A stretch of DNA of 64,000 nucleotides from positions 43,923 through 107,922 of the forward strand of contig JAFLCG010000018.1 in the NCBI GenBank assembly GCA_017303635.1. The letters are read 5' to 3'. The first letter of the stretch is position 1, and each line of letters opens with the position of its first letter. The position numbers and the translations under genes are program-made. The notes under the pieces were generated by a model. That model worked only from the letters and a program-made list of their open reading frames with translations. It made no database searches and was not told where the DNA came from. This DNA is from Anaerolineae bacterium. Its GTDB lineage: Bacteria; Chloroflexota; Anaerolineae; Aggregatilineales; Phototrophicaceae. Positions 46,291-54,220 of this stretch are shown piece by piece.

Positions 46291-47376
46291 TTAATTGGGG
46301 GGATCAACCGGCAGCAGGTACAAATCGGCCCCCAGAGGCAGGCGGCGGGATTCCAGTCGGGCTCCCAAAACGACGCTGGCAGTCTGCACCTGCTCTCGAC
46401 TGTGCCAGATATAATCAAACTGTGCCACAGGCGGGATGCCGCCGCCCAAACCTAACGGCCAGTTGAGCGCCATCCCATACCCAACTTCACGATGAGCCTC
46501 GTTCATCACACCGGCCAGACGTCCATATGCCGAGTGCATCGGTGTAAAGCCAAAATTGCCCAGGACTACGTAAGGCTGGGTCTCTTGCGCGACCTCTGCC
46601 AACAACTGATCGAGGCCGGCATTCCGTGCGTTTGCATCATAGCCAGTCAGATAGCGGTTGATGATCGAATCCAGACCGTTAAACACAAAGCGCGGACGGT
46701 TTGAACTGTAGGATCGCGCCAGATCCACATTGTACACAGCCAGCGTTTGATCGTTCACCGCCAGCAGCGCCCGCGTGATAAAGGTGCTCCCTGTGGCATC
46801 TCCACCGTTGACGACCACCGTCTGCTCCAGAATCGGATAGCGGGAGAGGATCAGGTTGCCGCTGCTAGATCGCCACGTAGGGAATTTCCAGGAAATAGAA
46901 GGGAATTCACCTGCCATCCGGGCGATCATGCCTCGCCCATTCATCAACCGGAAGTCCTGTACAACGATGACGTCGGCCTCAGCGCCTTCGCTCCACTGCC
47001 GAAAATCGTCATACACCGCAAAGGCGCGATCCGGGGTATAAGTCACGAAGCGCAGTGGCGGATTCCCCTCCACGACGGAAGCTGTCCCAGTCCGCTGGAG
47101 CAGCACCGGCCCCAACCAGAGTCCCGCAGCGAGAAACGTAATCACCAGCAATAGGGTACTGCGCCAGGTCTTGAAGAGGATCGTCAGGATCAGGATCGGT
47201 ATCGCCGGCACAAAGCAATAGGGAGCAAAGGTGGCCCACATGCCGACCAGCCATAACCGATCTTCGGCCACAATGCGCAGGATGGTCAGCACAAGCAGCG
47301 GGACGCCAATCAACCAGGCGATCAACCTCACCCCGATTTGACCGAAATCCCACAGAATTTCTCGACCAGTGACCAT
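46291..47376 (-). CDS. membrane endonuclease/exonuclease/phosphatase-fold protein, altered active site
   Basis: A 361-residue protein with three N-terminal membrane helices (about 16-35, 43-66, 72-94) and a C-terminal EEP-like domain (about 108-355). The overall strand pattern (PPLRFVTYTPDRAF, VIVVQDFR, ALLAVNDQTLAVYNVDLARS, YVVLGNFGFTPMHSAYGRL, FDYIWHS) follows EEP proteins. However, the usual GDFN is GNFG (273-276), the metal-binding E is D141 in QDF, and the T-H-L histidine is replaced by D in YNVDL. It is likely to be inactive or to use a changed mechanism. Similar membrane EEP proteins are common in bacteria, with unclear roles. Confidence 0.75.
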   Translation of the reverse strand: MVTGREILWDFGQIGVRLIAWLIGVPLLVLTILRIVAEDRLWLVGMWATFAPYCFVPAIPILILTILFKTWRSTLLLVITFLAAGLWLGPVLLQRTGTASVVEGNPPLRFVTYTPDRAFAVYDDFRQWSEGAEADVIVVQDFRLMNGRGMIARMAGEFPSISWKFPTWRSSSGNLILSRYPILEQTVVVNGGDATGSTFITRALLAVNDQTLAVYNVDLARSYSSNRPRFVFNGLDSIINRYLTGYDANARNAGLDQLLAEVAQETQPYVVLGNFGFTPMHSAYGRLAGVMNEAHREVGYGMALNWPLGLGGGIPPVAQFDYIWHSREQVQTASVVLGARLESRRLPLGADLYLLPVDPPN

Positions 47377-47560
47377 GTCAACCCATCCCGAAATTGGTAG
47401 TTCCCAATGACTTCAGTCTAGGTTTGACCCCTTGCGGATACCTAATCCCCGGCATCCGCCAAAAGGTGGAGCCGCATTCCGCCACACCGCGGACGACTGA
47501 CCAGCCCCTTTGCCCGTATCGTGATAGTCACTACTCACCACTGGATGATGGAGATCCATA

Positions 47561-49003
47561 ATGAATATGCCCTTTGTAAACGAACTGACTACGGCCTTAG
47601 ATACCGACCAGATTGCCGACCTCCGCTCGAACGTGCGTGGTCAGGTCATTCTGCCGGAAGATGCCGAATACGAGAGCGCACGGTTGGCCTGGAACCTGGC
47701 CGTCAATCAACACCCGGCCCTGATCGTCATCGCTGCCGATGCCGACGATATTGCTGCTGCCCTGCGCTTTGCCGCGCTGGTGGACCTGGATGTGACGGTT
47801 CAAGCCACCGGGCATGGGGTCGCCCGGCCCGCCACTGATTGCCTCCTGCTGATTACCTCCGAATTGAAAGGCGTTCAGATTGATGCAACCGCTCGTACTG
47901 CCTGGGTCGAGGCTGGCGTCAAATGGGGTGCGGTGCTGAATGCGGCCCAGGCTGTTGGACTCGCGCCCCTCCTGGGATCGTCACCGGGGGTCGGTGCCAT
48001 CGGCTATACGCTGGGCGGTGGCATGGGCTGGTTGGCCCGCAAGTACGGTCTGGCGGCGGATAGCGTCCTGCGCTTCGAAGTCGTGCTCGCTAATGGCGAG
48101 AAGGTCAGCACCAGCCCAACCGAGAACGCTGATCTCTTCTGGGCGTTGGGCGGGGGTGGGGGTGCATTCGCTGTCGTCACCGGCATGGAGATCAAGCTCT
48201 ACCCGGTGCAGACAGTCTACGGCGGCACGCTGATTTACCCGGCCGCCGCTGCCCGGGAAGTCCTGCAGTTCTTCCGCGAATGGAGCCGCTACCTGCCGAA
48301 TGAATGGACCACCTCGGTTGCCATCATGAACCTGCCGCCGCTGCCCGAACTACCACCTTTCCTGAGTGGTCAATCCGTGGTGATGGTGAATGCCTGTTAC
48401 GCCGGGGAGACCCGCATCGGTCAGATGATGGCGCAGGCCTGGATGGACTGGCAAGCGCCGCTGGTGAATGGCTTCCACGAGATGCCGTTCAGCGAAGTCG
48501 GCACCATCAGCAATGACCCGCAGGACCCCATGCCCGGTACCAGCAGCGGCGCCTGGATGAACGACCTGAGCGATGACGCCATCGAGACCATCCTGCGCTT
48601 CGCCCTGCCTGCTGGGGGGCCGCCCACGCTGGTCAAGACCGAAGTGCGGCAGGCCGGCGGTGCGATGGCAATAACCGATACCTACGAACGCGCCTACAGC
48701 CATCGGCAAGCGCCCTTTGTACTCCAGATGGTCGGCGTCAGCCCGACCCCGGAAGCAGTCGAAGCCGTCATGAGCCATGCGCGTCAGTTCAAAGCCGCGC
48801 TGGGCAGCCATCTCACCGGCGGCACCTACATGAACTTCCTGGAAGGGGAAGAGAAGTACACCAGCACCCGGCAGAGCTTTGAAGGGGACAAAGCCGAACT
48901 GCTCAAGGGCATCAAAGCCAAATACGATCCGCTCAACCGCTTCAACCGGGCCTTGAACCTGTTGCCGGACTCGAACGGGCCATTCAACAAACGTCCGCGC
49001 TAG
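47561..49003 (+). CDS. BBE-type FAD-linked oxidoreductase
   Basis: A 480-residue protein with an N-terminal FAD_binding_4 domain: ALIVIAADADDIAAALRFA, the GHGVA loop carrying the histidine that usually binds FAD, LGSSPGVGAIGYTLGGGMG and KYGLAADSV. The C-terminal BBE segment KAKYDPLNRFNRALNL is near residues 452-467 (family consensus KxxYDPxNxFxxNxNI). These secreted or cytoplasmic oxidases act on sugars, alcohols or alkaloid-like compounds. There is no signal peptide. The second flavin-binding cysteine is not evident, so probably a single covalent link. Confidence 0.9.
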   Translation: MNMPFVNELTTALDTDQIADLRSNVRGQVILPEDAEYESARLAWNLAVNQHPALIVIAADADDIAAALRFAALVDLDVTVQATGHGVARPATDCLLLITSELKGVQIDATARTAWVEAGVKWGAVLNAAQAVGLAPLLGSSPGVGAIGYTLGGGMGWLARKYGLAADSVLRFEVVLANGEKVSTSPTENADLFWALGGGGGAFAVVTGMEIKLYPVQTVYGGTLIYPAAAAREVLQFFREWSRYLPNEWTTSVAIMNLPPLPELPPFLSGQSVVMVNACYAGETRIGQMMAQAWMDWQAPLVNGFHEMPFSEVGTISNDPQDPMPGTSSGAWMNDLSDDAIETILRFALPAGGPPTLVKTEVRQAGGAMAITDTYERAYSHRQAPFVLQMVGVSPTPEAVEAVMSHARQFKAALGSHLTGGTYMNFLEGEEKYTSTRQSFEGDKAELLKGIKAKYDPLNRFNRALNLLPDSNGPFNKRPR

Positions 49004-49031
49004 CCAATTTCCGCCGGGGCAGTCTCCAGTC

Positions 49032-49057
49032 AACCCCTTCTCATCCGGGAAGGGGTT
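49032..49057 (+). terminator. hairpin after the BBE oxidoreductase
   Basis: AACCCCTTC (49032-49040) and GAAGGGGTT (49049-49057) form a perfect 9-bp stem around an 8-base loop, 28 bases beyond the stop. Confidence 0.6.
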
Positions 49058-49112
49058 CGGTATCAATCGCAACACCTTATGGACAACCAAATTAGAATCC
49101 GCCGGATTTCGT

Positions 49113-49284
49113 GTAGGGGCGCAGAGCGAAGCCTCCCTTTGGGACGGCTGTGCGCCCGTCTGAATTAGGCGTGTTCGTTTTGGTTTATCCATCAGTGCCA
49201 AACCAGACCAAAAGCGTTGAATGAATGTAGGGGCGACCTGCCGGGTCGCCTCTACCGGAAACTGGTAACTGGCATCCGACAACC
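49113..49284. repeat. GTAGGGGCG repeats in the gap before lutC
   Basis: The 302-base gap between 49004 and 49305 holds no gene. After the terminator come a GTGTAGGGGCGCAGAGCG unit (about 49112-49160), a palindromic unit GTAGGGGCGACC/GGGTCGCCTCTAC at 49227-49255 and a short GAAACTGGTAACTGGCATC stretch (49258-49276) related to 56888-56930. Confidence 0.75.
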
Positions 49285-49305
49285 TTCTGGCTGACCGCTG
49301 TCCAC

Positions 49306-49992
49306 CTACTGCTTAATCACCACCACCACCTCACGCGGGCCATGCACGCCGAGGATCAGTTCCATCTCAATATCGCCTGTCCGGCTGGGACCGCTGACGA
49401 AGCAGACATTGGCGGCGCGCCGGATGTCCTCCAGACCCGCCTTACGCTGCCGGGCGACCCAGTTCTCCAGTCGGGGGACAATCTGCCGTGCCTCGATGAC
49501 CGCCAGATGCACAGGAGCCAGCACGGTCGGGATGCGGCCTTTGCCGGGGCCGGTCGTGAACACCAGCGTACCCGTCGCCGCAATCGCAGCATCCGCGCCG
49601 GTCAGGCCCACCCCCGCATCCTGTATATAGGCAATCGTCTCCGACCGGAATTCGTCGTGGGTCGCCGGATGCGTGATCTGGATGCCTGCGTCACGAACAG
49701 CCTGTTCCAATCCCGCAACTGGAATGTGGGCGAAATCCCACGCCAGCAGATGTTGCGTGTTCCGCTGCTGCAGTTGATCGAGCACACACGCCCGCGCCCC
49801 GGCATCGCCATCCACCACGTAGGCTTTCCCCATCAGCCGGTCGAGTTCAAACTGGAATTGCTTGAGCAGCCCTGCAGGGGACTCATCCGGGACAGGGGCA
49901 ACGGTCAGGTAACGCTTGGGGCGGGGCGGAGCCGCCGGGAACGGATTGGCGGCAGCGCGGAGCCGATTAAGAATGTCATCACGGGAGGACAT
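49306..49992 (-). CDS. lutC: LutC/YkgG-family protein (lactate utilisation-type)
   Basis: About 228 residues from the ATG at 49992, which is where the family begins (MSSRDDILNRLRAA); 23 upstream codons are open but unlike the family. The end motif, NVCFVSGPSRTGDIEMELILGVHGPREVVVVI (in part SGPSRTGDIEMELILGVHGP), and VGLTGADAAIAATGTLVF are diagnostic. LutC is normally made with LutA and LutB to oxidise L-lactate through iron-sulphur proteins. Neither partner is in the window, so it may work with distant LutAB or another oxidase such as the neighbouring flavoprotein at 47561-49003. Confidence 0.9.
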   Translation of the reverse strand: MSSRDDILNRLRAAANPFPAAPPRPKRYLTVAPVPDESPAGLLKQFQFELDRLMGKAYVVDGDAGARACVLDQLQQRNTQHLLAWDFAHIPVAGLEQAVRDAGIQITHPATHDEFRSETIAYIQDAGVGLTGADAAIAATGTLVFTTGPGKGRIPTVLAPVHLAVIEARQIVPRLENWVARQRKAGLEDIRRAANVCFVSGPSRTGDIEMELILGVHGPREVVVVIKQ

Positions 49993-50176
49993 ACAAGACC
50001 ACTTTCTGCTCGGCTGAACGGTATGGGTGGATAGTACCACAATCTCTCTTGCCCGTCCCACGCCCCGTCATCTACAAAACCTTTATAAAATCTCGACATT
50101 ATCAAGGTTTCCCGCTGCAGATTGCTGTTACAATCAACCTAACACTGGCAACCACACTGGAAATGGCACGACCGCC

Positions 50177-51085
50177 ATGAATGTCACCCGCTTGCAACGG
50201 CTCTTTAGCTCTGTCAGGAGTTCAACCATCACGGGTATCCTGGCAAGTCTCGCGCTGGCGACAATCATCGGCTGGCTGACCGGGGCGCACGACCTGACCG
50301 GCATGTGGTTGATTACGCTGGCAATCGCCGGGCCAGTATCCTTCATCAGTGCCCGTGCCTACATCGGCTTTCGCAGCGCCCTGGAGCAGGAACGCCTCAA
50401 GGTTGCGCTGGAAGAGCAGCGGGCGCAGATTCTCTCCCGCTTCATTCGGGATGCTGCCCACGAGTTTAAGACCCCGCTGACGCAGATTGGTGTCAGCCTC
50501 TACCTGCTGGAGCGTGCGCCGGAAGCCGCCCAGCGCGAACCCCACGCCGCGCAGATTCGCACCCAGATCGACTCGCTCAATGCCCTGTTGGATTCAATCT
50601 TGCTGCTCACCCGCTTTGACACCGCCGATGCCCATGCCTATCCGCGTGATCCGGTGCCCGTCCGTGATCTGGAGCAGCACATCCGCGCCACCCACACCCA
50701 CCCGCGCATCAGCCTCCAACCGCACACCCTCGACCCGGCCCATACCGTTCCGGTCAACCTGACCGATCTGAAAATCGCCCTCAAGCAGGTGCTGGAGAAC
50801 GCCCTGCGCTATTCCCATCCCGCCAGTACGGTGGCAGTGGACTTAAGCCGCGTGGGACACTTCCTCCACATTGCCGTGACTGATCAGGGTGAGGGCATCA
50901 CGCCGGAGGCGCTGCCGCACATTTTCGACCGCTTCCAGCGCGGCGATGAGAGCCACACCACGCGCGGCCTCGGCCTGGGACTCGCTATCGCCCGCCGTGT
51001 GCTGGAGCTGCACCGGGGGCGCATCGAGGTGCAGAGCCAACCCGGTAAAGGCTCCACCTTCACCCTCGTCCTCCCCACCGGCTAG
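50177..51085 (+). CDS. membrane sensor histidine kinase
   Basis: About 302 residues from the ATG at 50177; codons before it are open but carry no domain. Two membrane helices (about 18-36, 42-64) are joined by a very short loop, so sensing is likely within the membrane or cytoplasm. HisKA has the H-box DAAHEFKTPLTQIG (H95). HATPase_c has the N box LENALRYS, G1 VTDQGEGITPEALPHIF and G2 GLGLGLAIARRV. No response-regulator gene is adjacent; the orphan regulator at 35898-36644 is one candidate partner. The 3' end overlaps the convergent XisI-like gene by 4 bases. Confidence 0.93.
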   Translation: MNVTRLQRLFSSVRSSTITGILASLALATIIGWLTGAHDLTGMWLITLAIAGPVSFISARAYIGFRSALEQERLKVALEEQRAQILSRFIRDAAHEFKTPLTQIGVSLYLLERAPEAAQREPHAAQIRTQIDSLNALLDSILLLTRFDTADAHAYPRDPVPVRDLEQHIRATHTHPRISLQPHTLDPAHTVPVNLTDLKIALKQVLENALRYSHPASTVAVDLSRVGHFLHIAVTDQGEGITPEALPHIFDRFQRGDESHTTRGLGLGLAIARRVLELHRGRIEVQSQPGKGSTFTLVLPTG

Positions 51086-51279
51086 CATTTCACCTGCGCC
51101 AGTACGATCTGCTCGCGGGGGACACCCGCTTGCAACAGCGCATCGACTAGCATCTTGTTGTTCATGTCGCGCTCGATGATGACCTGATCGCCTTCCAGCC
51201 GTACGATGAGACCGGCGTTGGCATAGCGTTTGCCATCGAAGGTACACAGGTCAACTATACTGAGCAAGCGGTTATCCAT
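51082..51279 (-). CDS. short XisI-like protein
   Basis: A 65-residue protein. The end VIIERDMNNKMLVDALLQAGVPREQIVLA (in part GVPREQIVLA, residues 52-61) closely follows the XisI signature, in which a D-G-K-[IV]-W-I strand is followed by ELVExGVPKEDIVLGF. It is about half the usual XisI length and lacks the N-terminal helix and the tail after the signature. XisH and XisI were named as controlling factors for heterocyst fdxN-element excision in Anabaena, but related pairs are widespread in other bacteria as small accessory genes. The start lies inside a XisH-like fragment, as in intact pairs. Possibly a decayed copy. Confidence 0.55.
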   Translation of the reverse strand: MDNRLLSIVDLCTFDGKRYANAGLIVRLEGDQVIIERDMNNKMLVDALLQAGVPREQIVLAQVKC

Positions 51280-51365
51280 TGCACACGCTCCTCTCGCTCC
51301 GCGTCGAACAAGACGACTTTGATGTCTGGCTGATGGATGAGTTCACAGTTGATCAAGACTGACAA
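51255..51365 (-). pseudogene. C-terminal remnant of a XisH-like gene
   Basis: A 36-codon open stretch, from TTG or interrupted upstream by the end of the secreted-protein gene, contains IKVVLFDAEREERVQWI, the usual end of XisH proteins (IKLIVYDPxxExIVxW). It overlaps the start of the XisI-like gene by 25 bases, as expected for a xisHI pair. The nuclease-like first two thirds are missing. Confidence 0.5.
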
Positions 51366-51366
51366 A

Positions 51367-52443
51367 TCAATCCTCGATACGCATTGCGGAATTGGTTTGT
51401 GTGTCCAGTCGCAAGGTGTATCCACCCCGCAAGTCTGAACCCGGAAATTCGACATCACAACCGATCACATTAGTCAATTCACCATCGCGTTCTGCAAGCA
51501 GAAAAATGTATCGCTCATCATGGGATATTCTAATCAAGCGCTCGATTTCATCCTCCAACAAAATCTGACGTTCCCCATTAGAAGGATTAAATGCGATGAG
51601 GGCGGGTGTTACATCTTCGGCATTCTCAGTCGTCAGGAAAAGATACTGATTGCGCCAGTTCCAGGCCGTATTGCAATCAAAAACCGGATCATACTCTGGC
51701 AATGGAGAAGCGAGACAATCATAACCGAGATCATATTGTTGTTCCGTATCCGGCCCATAGATACTGAAGATACAACGTTCATCACCGCTTCGCATTGAAC
51801 CGCTGCGCGTAGAAATAACGGAAGGCGAAGCAAGATTTTCAAAGCCGTAAGCGGTCAATCGCGGCCAGTGCCGGTCTGGGATAGCCCAGAATCGTTGTAT
51901 CAGGCTATTGGGGCGTTCAAGATCAAAGCTGAAGTAAGCTGCTGCATTGGAACTGGATGGAGGAAGTTGCGAAAGCCAGCCATGTGTAGCATCGCCCCAG
52001 GCATCCCCTAACGGGTATACAGTCCCCAGGAGGTTCATTGCACTCAGAGAACCCAGCAGAACGATTCGATCAGATACGAGTTCGTAGCTGAATACATCGA
52101 AAGAGTCATACACCGCATCGGACTTCAGTCCAATAATGACCAACCATGTTGCATCTGGATTCAACATTGGCCCTACAGTGTATGCCTCTCCCCAGTGATA
52201 ACCGGATGGTAATGGCCCTTCAAGACTTCCATCCACTGCGGAGCATAAATAAGTGGCGGAATCTCCATCCGGTCGAAAGTAATTCCACTCAGGCTGTGTA
52301 GCATCTGTTTGGATGGTATCCCCACAATTTGATTGCGAAATAAGTAACGCCACTGGATCAAGCGACCAAAACACTGGTTCATGGGTATTGAGACGGTTCG
52401 GCATTAGAACGAGTAGCAAGCCAATCAGCAGTAGGCGCGACAT
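51367..52443 (-). CDS. secreted protein of unknown function
   Basis: A 358-residue protein with a likely N-terminal signal or anchor (RLLLIGLLLVLMP, residues 3-15). Repeating strand-like elements such as ATWLVIIGLKSDAVY, NQYLFLTTENAED and RYIFLLAERDGELTNV suggest a WD40- or beta-propeller-like fold, but no known family was recognised. Cysteines at several sites fit an exported protein. It sits between the XisH fragment and the NACHT relic on the opposite strand, an accessory-looking patch with lower GC than its flanks. Confidence 0.65.
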   Translation of the reverse strand: MSRLLLIGLLLVLMPNRLNTHEPVFWSLDPVALLISQSNCGDTIQTDATQPEWNYFRPDGDSATYLCSAVDGSLEGPLPSGYHWGEAYTVGPMLNPDATWLVIIGLKSDAVYDSFDVFSYELVSDRIVLLGSLSAMNLLGTVYPLGDAWGDATHGWLSQLPPSSSNAAAYFSFDLERPNSLIQRFWAIPDRHWPRLTAYGFENLASPSVISTRSGSMRSGDERCIFSIYGPDTEQQYDLGYDCLASPLPEYDPVFDCNTAWNWRNQYLFLTTENAEDVTPALIAFNPSNGERQILLEDEIERLIRISHDERYIFLLAERDGELTNVIGCDVEFPGSDLRGGYTLRLDTQTNSAMRIED

Positions 52444-52586
52444 AAATAAACTCCGGCTCTTATTGAATCAATGATATTTCTTGACTATAAGTCGCGTGAA
52501 AATCGGGTGATGGGCGGTTATCTACCGCTTGCCCGCCGCTTTTATCTGCTTTGACATTAACTACTCCAACGCAGTCGGGACACTGC

Positions 52587-52721
52587 TGCTATGACAAATT
52601 CCTCGACTACGCCGCCCAAGACCTGCTCATCCTGCGGAAGGTGGGCGGGGGCTATCGCTTCACGCATGATTATCTGCGGCAGCACCTCGCGGCCTCCGCC
52701 TCGGAGCGTTCGCAGGGGTAG
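52587..52721 (+). pseudogene. C-terminal remnant of a NACHT/STAND NTPase
   Basis: The frame reads YDKFLDYAAQDLLILRKVGG followed by GYRFTHDYLRQHLA, ending at TAG 52719-52721. This is the C-terminal motif (LRxVGGGYxFxHxxLxxHxA) of the winged-helix end of many bacterial NACHT-domain proteins. No NTP-binding domain is present upstream, where the minus-strand secreted-protein gene begins. I read it as the tail left after deletion. Confidence 0.65.
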
Positions 52722-52733
52722 CGGCACAACCGC

Positions 52734-52908
52734 CTCACCCCCGGCCCCTCTCCCGCGCGACCCTTACGCCATGGGAAAGCGGAGGTTATGCGGGAGTCGG
52801 GTCACTGGAGAGGGGAGTCCGGACTCCCCTCTCCAGATGGTGCGGTGTGAGATTGTACTTTCTCAACCTGTGTGGCAGCACCATCGCGGGAGAGGGGCCG
52901 GGGGTGAG
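52734..52908. repeat. 175-bp element with nested perfect palindromes
   Basis: Perfect 24-bp terminal inverted repeats lie at 52734-52757 and 52885-52908. Inside them, at 52805-52836, is a perfect 32-bp palindrome (CTGGAGAGGGGAGTCC and its complement). Its outer arms share the GGAGAGGGG...GGGGTGAG core of the dispersed repeats, so it is the largest member of that family here and looks MITE-like. Confidence 0.9.
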
Positions 52909-52963
52909 ACCTCTGTCTTTGCACAATGCCTACGGCAGCCTCTGGCAGAAAACGGAACAAAAT

Positions 52964-52979
52964 CGGAACATATGTTCCG
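52964..52979. promoter_or_regulatory. LexA-like palindrome, copy 1
   Basis: CGGAACATATGTTCCG is a perfect 16-bp palindrome containing GAAC-N4-GTTC, the core of the Gram-positive-type LexA box. A half site GGAAC lies 11 bases upstream, as in copy 3 at 59241-59254. Confidence 0.45.
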
Positions 52980-53233
52980 TTCCATCCACCCAACCTGTGT
53001 TACTATTTTGCCAAGTGTGAATGTAGGGGTAATTAATTGCCTATACTGGCTGTCGACACGCTGGACTCCCCTGCCTTCAGCACCAATTGGAGCTTGCCGA
53101 CCTTGCACCCTTCGCCAACGCCATCAACGCAACCAAGCTCCCTCAAACCTTTGCATCCTTGGTGCTACTATCTCACCAAGCGTGAAAGTAGGGGTGGTGC
53201 AGATTCTATAATGTGCCGTATAGACTCCTGACT

Positions 53234-53324
53234 CCCCCTCTCCCACGCCCCGACTCTCGCATCGCCTCAGCCCTTCAGAGGCGTAAGGGGCGTGAACGGA
53301 GAGGGGGCGGGGGGTGAGGCCTCT
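53234..53324. repeat. nested hairpin repeat of the GGAGAGGGG family
   Basis: CCCCCTCTCC (53234-53243) pairs with GGAGAGGGGG (53298-53307), CACGCCCC (53244-53251) with GGGGCGTG (53287-53294) and CGCCTC (53263-53268) with GAGGCG (53278-53283), giving three stacked stems, followed by a GGGGGGTGAGGCCTCT tail. Confidence 0.85.
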
Positions 53325-53540
53325 ATCCACACAATGACACTTGGCGACCTATTACCCTGAAAGCATGATCGCATGGGGAAACCTGCTCTCCTGCACCTTA
53401 AAAACGGGGGAATTGGCGTCCAATCCGCCATCACCAGAGCGAAAATAGCGGCAATCACCGGAGTAGCCGCTAAACTCATGGCCGATTACCAGCGCCGCCG
53501 CCGCCGCCGCTGCAACATCTGGAAAGGGGACACGCCTTCA

Positions 53541-53563
53541 CCAATCACTAATCACTAGCCACC
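53541..53563. repeat. AATCACT heptamer repeat at the eda stop codon
   Basis: Tandem copies of a CTAATCA/CCAATCA unit span the last codons and stop of the aldolase gene. The same repeat overlaps the stop of the gene at 59492-61084 (around 59481-59507). Confidence 0.7.
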
Positions 53564-54195
53564 ACCCACCCCCTCCGGAACGCCGCCGCCCGCGCCTGCA
53601 GCCCCTCCGGCGACCAATCGGCACTGACCAGCGCGCTCCCCACCCCGACCGCCACCGCACCCGCCGCCCGGTACTCATGCAGATTCGCGGGCGTGATGCC
53701 CCCGGTCGGCACAAAGTCGAGGTCATCCAGCGGTGCGCGGATCGCCTTGAGATAGGTCGGGCCGCCCAGCACATCACACGGGAACAGCTTGAGCATCCGG
53801 CAGCCAGCCAGATGTGCCGCCTGCGCCTCACTGGGGGTCGCCACCCCCGGCAGATGCAGCACCCCCGCGCCGAGCGACCGGCTCACCGAGGCCGGGTCGA
53901 AATTGGGCGAGACGATGAACTGTGCGCCCACGCCCAGCGCCCGCTCCACCCCGGCGCTATCCCGCACTGTCCCGGCACCGACCAGCAGCGCGGCACCAAA
54001 CTGGGTCCGCAGCGCCGGGATCGCTTCCAGCGCCGCGGGACTATTGAGCGTCACCTCGAGCACGGTCAGGCGCTCGCGCAGCAGAATCTCCGCCATCCGC
54101 AGCACATCATCCAGCGGGAATCCCCCCCGGATGATGACCACGATTCCATCCGCCTTGATCCGATCGGCAAGGTGTTCAACCATCATATTGACCAT
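53548..54195 (-). CDS. eda: KDPG/KHG aldolase
   Basis: A 215-residue class I aldolase of usual length. E47 in VLEVTLNSP and the Schiff-base lysine K136 in CRMLKLFPCDVLGG are in place, and LLVGAGTVRD and QFIVSPNFDP form the phosphate and substrate region. It cleaves 2-keto-3-deoxy-6-phosphogluconate (or 4-hydroxy-2-ketoglutarate) to pyruvate and an aldehyde. Neighbouring genes for sugar-acid breakdown support this. The last codons and stop lie in a short heptamer repeat, so the C terminus (GWVVASD) may have been changed. Confidence 0.93.
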   Translation of the reverse strand: MVNMMVEHLADRIKADGIVVIIRGGFPLDDVLRMAEILLRERLTVLEVTLNSPAALEAIPALRTQFGAALLVGAGTVRDSAGVERALGVGAQFIVSPNFDPASVSRSLGAGVLHLPGVATPSEAQAAHLAGCRMLKLFPCDVLGGPTYLKAIRAPLDDLDFVPTGGITPANLHEYRAAGAVAVGVGSALVSADWSPEGLQARAAAFRRGWVVASD

Positions 54196-54220
54196 CCGCT
54201 TGTTGACCAGGTGTTGATCT

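Larger units (their letters stand above)
52722..53547. other. 826-base gene-poor stretch full of palindromes
   Basis: No convincing gene is present. It holds the nested palindrome at 52734-52908, a LexA-like site at 52964-52979 with an AT-rich segment after it, a GTAGGGGTAATTAATTGCC stretch near 53018-53036, a nested hairpin repeat at 53234-53324 and a (GCC)n run at 53492-53510. A short open frame at 53373-53558 with six arginines in a row is a by-product of that run. Confidence 0.7.

Noticed and set aside
48350..49282. A 310-codon minus-strand frame opposite the BBE oxidoreductase
   Set aside because: Antisense shadow; contains no recognisable domain and runs through the terminator and repeats after the real gene.
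49306..50061. Longer start choices for the LutC and histidine-kinase genes that would make their 5' ends overlap head to head
   Set aside because: The extra codons show no family similarity; starts at 49992 (minus) and 50177 (plus) fit the known N termini and leave room for promoters.
52722..53547. Several short open frames (for example 52591-53211 and 53373-53558)
   Set aside because: They run through palindromic repeats and a GCC run, lack ribosome sites and have no family features. The 52591 frame is also the wrong frame for the NACHT remnant.
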